NCBI GenBank assembly: GCA_950106755.1
Contig: OX467082.1
Location: 11,284,001-11,348,000 of the forward strand
Length of the DNA: 64,000 nt
Reading direction: 5' to 3'
From: Climacium dendroides
Lineage: Eukaryota > Streptophyta > Bryopsida > Hypnales > Climaciaceae
Shown here: positions 58,931-64,000 of the stretch, piece after piece
Numbering within the stretch: position 1 is the stretch's first letter
Layout of the letters: each line of letters opens with the position of its first letter
Notes under the pieces: generated by a model
Seen by the model: only the letters and a program-made list of their open reading frames with translations
What the model was told of the DNA's origin: nothing
The model's database searches: none
Translations under genes and position numbers: made by a program

Positions 58931-61567
58931 ATTGAAACTATAACAAAAATACTAGTGTAGTGAAGAAAACACTAAAATAATGCTAGAAACACCAAAATAT
59001 GATTTTTCAATAAATTAGAGGTTTTTATAGTAATTTGAAAAAATTTGCACTAAACTAGCGGATTTACATTAAATTAGTACATGTTTTAGTAAATTAGAGG
59101 TAGATGGAAGCAGTTAGAAACATTGGTCTACTGGGAGGAGATATAGGCAAAATTAGGTTTGGAGAGTTCTCTTCTCCTTCTCTCTTCCTCTTGCTTCCTT
59201 TCTAAAAATTTTGTGTGCATGAGGGTATTTGAGAGAGCTTGGAGAGCTTGGTGAAGAATTATAAGAGAATGAATGAAACATGCTAAGTAGAGGATGGCAA
59301 TGATTTAGAGTAGAGGTAGACAATTTGTTGAGTAGGTTCCCACTTGATTTCTCTCATAACCAGGCTTAGAAGTCAAATGGAGGGCTGACTAAAGAATGTT
59401 GGAAGAAATTTAGGGTTTGGAAGAAGATTGAGGGTAGAAGGTCAAATACTGGTTCTAAAGAAGGCTACCAACTTTGGCAAGCAATATCAAGAGAATGGAT
59501 AATCCAATTGAGCTAATTTTTGAGAGGAAGTGGATTTTTAAGATAGATTTTTATAGAGACAAGTCTTGCCTAATTTGGAGGACAGACAAAGACGGAACAG
59601 CTGATGGAGTGCAAGGAGGTCAGTTGTTGCTTCTAAGGAAGACTATTGACTTCAACAAGCAGCTGTATAAGATTGGTGGAGCCAATTAGACTGAAATTTT
59701 GAGAAGAAGTGGACCTTCAACATGGCTTTCCATAATGATAAGGCTTGCCCAATTTGGAGCCAAAATAAAGAAATGGTAGCTATTTTTGTACAAGAAGGTT
59801 TGTTGCCATGGGTGGTGACTAGTTCTTGCTCCTTGTTCTTAATTTTGTCATTCTTATTGATGTCATTTTAAAATGTAATGAGGATTACACTGTGTCTATG
59901 TCTTCCAAAGGTTGAGTGAGGGTCTCTAAGATTATACATTGAATTTTATTTGTAGGATGGGAATGCATGAAGGTTGAGTATAATTTTATAGGGTTGGCCA
60001 CTTTGGGAGATGGATGTTGTGCTGAAATTCTTAATTGGGGCCCAATTGAAACCATTTTGAGCCCTAAAATGCACATTTGAGTGAGACTTTGGTATAAGAA
60101 GTTGCCTTAGTCCACTTGAGTACTTAAATTCATGATAGTAGATTATTAGGAGGTTCATTTTGGGGTTGTGAAATGGGCTACCCCTTTTTCATTTAGAGTC
60201 ATGTAGATAAAACTTGATTAAAAATCACATTGTTGAAGTTCATTGCTTGGAAGGCAACTTAGAATAGAGGTCCATACATTCCACACCGGCCGACTCTAAG
60301 GGTTGTTTTTTGCCTTGCAGTGAAAATACCTCATACTATCCAATAGTCATGAGTTGTGAGCTTGTTGAATTGTCTTGTTTCTTTTGTGGAGTTGCGTCTT
60401 TGTGAGCAAGTTAAGTGATTGATTTTGCTAGTGACTGATAGATTCTAGTGTGCAAAACAATTAGTCAACGATTAGTATTGTTCATGATTTGGTTGATAGT
60501 TTATTAGTCAAGCTATGAGAGGATTATTGAAGGAGATTTTGTATGTGTAATAATTTCTTAAGTTAAGCTAGTGATTGGTGTGTCTTTTGTTGATGTTTCG
60601 TCTATTACACAAGTTGAAGTTGGAAGTTGTGTTAAGTTTATTATGTCCTATCAATTTTGATGTCAAGTGAATGATGCAATAGTAAATGGAGCACTTTGTG
60701 ATCTGTGTTATTTTAGAGTCAATTAATTGGAAATTATAGATTAAAGGAGTTGAGCTAGGGAGTGGCTTTATTTGTGTTATTTTTTTGAATTGTCTAATAG
60801 ATTGAGAGAATGTGTTAAGAGTTTGGTATTGCCCAGTGATTGGCACAATGGATATCCGAGGCAAATAACCAGTGACTGGTTTGTTCTTGTTTAGTTTTCT
60901 ATCTAATAATCAATCTAGTTGGAGGCTATTATCTATGTTATGGACTAGTAATTGTGATGGCAATTGGATGATGGATGTGTACTCTATTTTAGTTTTTTGG
61001 ATCAATTTTGCGCGTGTATTTTGATTTGGGAAGTCAATTAGACAGTGAGTGTAATTGGGATTAGTGGCCAATAATTGATAGTAATTTCCTAAGTCATTTG
61101 GTCTAATAATCTAGTGGATATAGGTTGTGATTAATTGTTAAGCGGTTTTTAAAATATTTAGTCTAATTACCTATGGTGTCTGAATGTATTGGTTGTTGTT
61201 GTAGTTTGATTGTCTTAGAGATTGAGAAGAGTTATAATCAAGAAGTTAAGTCAGCAATTAGTTGTGCAAATATTTGCCAAGTTAATTTGTGGAAGTGAAG
61301 ATTTTAGTTGTCAAATAGACTATGAGAATGCTTGGTTAAAGTTATACCAAGGAGTGGTGAATTAATCAAGTATAGTCTATTAGTCTAAGAGAGCTTGTAA
61401 GGAATTAATTAGTAATTTGCATAATTGGGTAAGTCTAGAAGGAAGTGATTTATACTTGTGAATTATTGAATCTAATTGATAAACCTAAAAGCTTGTGAGT
61501 AATTCTTGGAATACTGTCAATATCAAGGTCAGTGATTGATAGGATTTTCATGTGGTTATGTAGTTAT
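58931..61567. other. noncoding repeat-like DNA
   Basis: 59474-59790 contains a partly duplicated segment (AAGTGGATTTTTAAGATAGA and AAGTGGACCTTCAACATGGC), giving short frames without known domains. From about 60340 onward the sequence is filled with variants of TCTAATTGACC, CAATTAGAC and CCAGTGATTGG, similar to the field in CACTA B. It is probably the degraded interior of a related element. Confidence 0.4.
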
Positions 61568-61806
61568 CACTAGTAAAATCTCTTGTTTATCTAAACATGA
61601 GTTGTCTAACTTGACGCTATTTACCTAGATGTTCAATGTAACAACCTCATATTTTTATGTCATTGAAGATGTTACAATGAAGGTTAGTGGATGTCAATGT
61701 TGACATAATATTGACATAAAAACATGGGGTTGTTACATTGAACGTTTAGGTAAACAACATCAAGTTAGACAACTCATGTTTAGATAAACAGGAGATTCTA
61801 TTAGTG
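61568..61806. mobile_element. 239-bp foldback CACTA MITE
   Basis: CACTAGTAAAATCTCTTGTT at the left and CACTAATAGAATCTCCTGTT on the minus strand at the right. The direct repeat TAT lies on both sides (61565-61567 and 61807-61809). The arms pair over about 105 bp, so a transcript would form a long hairpin. Confidence 0.85.
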
Positions 61807-62085
61807 TATGTTTATGTGATAAATGGACAAATGGACATACAAATAGGAATTGAATAATTTGGTGGTGTGCAAGACAAATCGCCCTAAATGTACTTAGAAC
61901 TTATTTGGTTGTTATTGGTAGTTGAGATGTCAATTAGTCAGTTTGATATGATGTAAATGATAGAATAATATTTAAGCTGTGTTTAGCAACCTTGGGATTA
62001 GAATAGGACTTAATAATTGACAAAACTAGATAGGAGCCAAGTGCTTGACAAATTGGCATTCATATTGATTATGTATAATTGTTCA

Positions 62086-62314
62086 CACTATAAGAAAACC
62101 TTGTTTTACGTGACGGATTGACATCAAAAGGAACGGATTTTAGGTGACATCAAAGGTGACATCAAAAAAACAAACCCATGTTTTTATGTCAACAACGATG
62201 TCCATTGATGTTATATTGAACATCATTGTTGACATAAAAACATGGGTTTGTTTTTTTCAATATCACCTAAAATCCGTTCCTTTTGACATCAATAAATTTC
62301 GGTTTCTTATAGTG
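62086..62314. mobile_element. 229-bp foldback CACTA MITE
   Basis: CACTATAAGAAAACC at the left and CACTATAAGAAACCG on the minus strand at the right. TCA is duplicated on both sides (62083-62085 and 62315-62317). The arms pair closely, including an uninterrupted run around CAAACCCATGTTTTTATGTC, a core also found in the MITE at 61568-61806. Confidence 0.87.
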
Positions 62315-62317
62315 TCA

Positions 62318-62973
62318 CAAAATATTAGTACAACAAAATTATAGATCAACTGCATTAGTTATTGTTATAGAGTGACCGAGTCCAATTGACCATACAACAA
62401 ATATATTTAGATTGTGAGAGTCTAACTTGTAGTAAAATGGCCCAATTGACATCCTGTTTTCTGATGGAGCTTGGAGAAAGAAAGCTTATACGACTATTTA
62501 ACTAGAATGTAATTAAAAGAATGAACATCATCTTTTAAATGCTTTATATTTAGAGACCAATTGACTAGATTGAATTGTGAATTTGCATCCCTACATTTGT
62601 AGCAATTAATCTAGTTAATTAGAGACTAAATCAATTGACAAATGAATTAAAATTGAATAATAATTAAAGAATTTATAATTTGTATGTATGTATAAATATC
62701 TTAGTTGGGTTAGAGTTTTGATTTTTTGACATACAATTGAGTATGTTTTTTCCTTCATTGAGCAAGTTAGTTTCATTTTTTTGTGACCAAATTAATAATT
62801 TTAAGAATTCAATTTAACCAATTTGGAGTAATTTTTGTGGTAGAGTTGAAGGTAAAGTTATGAGTTGGATCCAAGTTTGTGGTTGCTGGTAGTAGGATGC
62901 CAACTTGGTAGTTGAGTGTGTCCAATTAGAGTTTGAAGCCAAGTTGGATGTTAGTTCCATTTAGTAGTTAGTA
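62318..62973. other. AT-rich intergenic DNA with TCTAATTGAC-type motifs
   Basis: Continuation of the motif-rich region. No gene seen. Confidence 0.35.
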
Positions 62974-64000
62974 CACTACAACAAAACGCAGATTTAATGA
63001 TTAGAAAAATATGACTAGGGGTGATTGGCGATTGCTTGTAGTTACATTTTTGGATGCCAAAACTTTGGAAAAAAATATAACTGCAAATATGATTGTTAAT
63101 CATATTTTGCCCTTGTATTTGATGGACGTAAAATATACACTTGTTGGGAATGTCAAAGTATTTTATAGGGAACATGTTTTGGGAATGCTTAGTCATGTGT
63201 TTCAGTCATGTTTTTGCATGTGACTATGTATAGTTATATTTTAAAATCACATTTTTATAGAAGTTATTTTTGTGAGGTAGCCCCTAAAAAATTAGGATAA
63301 TTTAAAAAAATATAAGAATACTATTGTTTAAAATTTTGAAATCCTAGCTACTACTTTTGGAGGATTTTGAAATCCTAGCCATTACTTTTATAAATTTTGA
63401 AATCTTAGTAGTCATTTTTTTAGGATTTGAAAATCTTAGCCACCATTTTTAAGGTTTTGAAACCTTAATTTCCACTTCTTTAAGGTATTGAAACCCTAGC
63501 CACCACTTCATTTGCCTTCTCTTCCTTATCATTTGTTTTTTTAATTCTTACTTCTTCTTACCTCTTGTTGCTTTTTTTTGTTTTCTTTTGTTTTTTTGTT
63601 GTTATTTCTTGGTTGTTACTTCTTAGTTGTTGTGAGTCTGTTATTTGTTGCTTTTTAGTTGTTGTCTCTTAGTTTTTGCTTCTTAGTTGTTGTTCCTTCT
63701 TAGTTCCTACCTTTAGTTACATCTTAAATTTTTGTCTCTTACTGTTTCTTAGATTTTGTTTTTTATTGTTTTTTAATTCTTGCTTTTATTTTCTTCTTAT
63801 TGCACCTTAATTTATATTATTCTTATTTCTTGTTGCCTTTTGCTTGTTGCATCTTAGCTCTTATTTGTTGCTACCTCTTAGCACTTGCTACATTTTGCTT
63901 CTTACTTTTTCATCTCCATTATTATTCTTTTTTATTTCTTGTAATTTCTAAAGACATAGTTGTTTTGGCTTTTTTTTAACCCTCAACTTGTACTATAAAT
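62974..64000 (-). mobile_element. CACTA element A2, inverted partner of A1, cut by the window end
   Basis: Starts CACTACAACAAAACGCAGAT. The next 230 bases match the right end of A1 in reverse complement, well enough that the two translate alike (A1 MKYFGIPN versus A2 IKYFDIPN). The same 44-bp array (63330-63500) and purine/pyrimidine-rich array (63540 onward) follow, in the reverse order of A1. The other end lies outside the window. Confidence 0.82.

Noticed and set aside
59474..59689. A 71-residue frame with many charged residues as a possible gene.
   Set aside because: The segment is partly duplicated next door in another frame, has no known domain, and lies in repeat-like DNA.

Overview
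The window looks like nuclear DNA of a streptophyte plant: land plant or charophyte alga, species not identifiable from sequence alone. It is very AT-rich and dominated by transposable elements. The plant assignment rests on a CACTA (En/Spm) element with a TNP2 C-terminal (DUF4216-like) fragment and a spliced TNPA-type gene, a PIF/Harbinger element with the plant-type pair of DDE transposase plus Myb/SANT protein, and plant-style introns. Only one gene looks like an intact host gene: a two-exon M6-family metalloprotease on the minus strand (9479-11300). It sits in a visibly more GC-rich island and is of bacterial type.

Layout. 1-9.1 kb: AT-rich repeats, a non-autonomous CACTA element (2902-5183, target duplication TAG) with a 38-bp tandem array, and a TTAA-flanked piggyBac-like element (5292-6190). 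9.1-12.9 kb: the M6 island. 14.5-15.1 kb: a hAT-like element. 16227-26367: a 10.1-kb CACTA element with perfect CAA target duplication. It carries a TNP2 tail on the minus strand and, on the plus strand, a six-exon TNPA-type gene whose splice phases all agree. This gene encodes an FCP1/NIF (HAD-phosphatase-like) domain between its DNA-binding-type region and a C-terminal Tnp1/En/Spm-like domain. 26.4-34.9 kb: repeat families and MITEs. 34910-40695: a 203-bp Harbinger MITE and a 5.6-kb Harbinger element abutting at one target site (TAA-MITE-TAA-Harbinger-TAA). 41886-47310: a third CACTA family with noncoding motif arrays and a Pol III-type tRNA-like promoter. 50.6-55.9 kb: a broken DUF7869-like gene with a TTAA element inserted in it. 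57.1-58.9 kb: another TTAA element with a nested insertion. 61.5-62.3 kb: two foldback CACTA MITEs. 62974-64000: the inverted partner of the first CACTA element, running off the window.

Most notable signal. The TNPA/FCP1 gene is disrupted by nine in-frame stops, all TAG or TGA and none TAA. Two missing catalytic-type aspartates in the FCP1-like domain are also explained by G-to-A changes at former CpG sites. The pattern fits cytosine-methylation-driven C-to-T decay (CG and CHG contexts) of a formerly coding element. I infer that a HAD-phosphatase-like domain was once part of this CACTA element's accessory protein, an arrangement I do not know from described CACTA elements.

Limits: domain names come from motif recognition by eye. 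No database search, alignment or folding was run.
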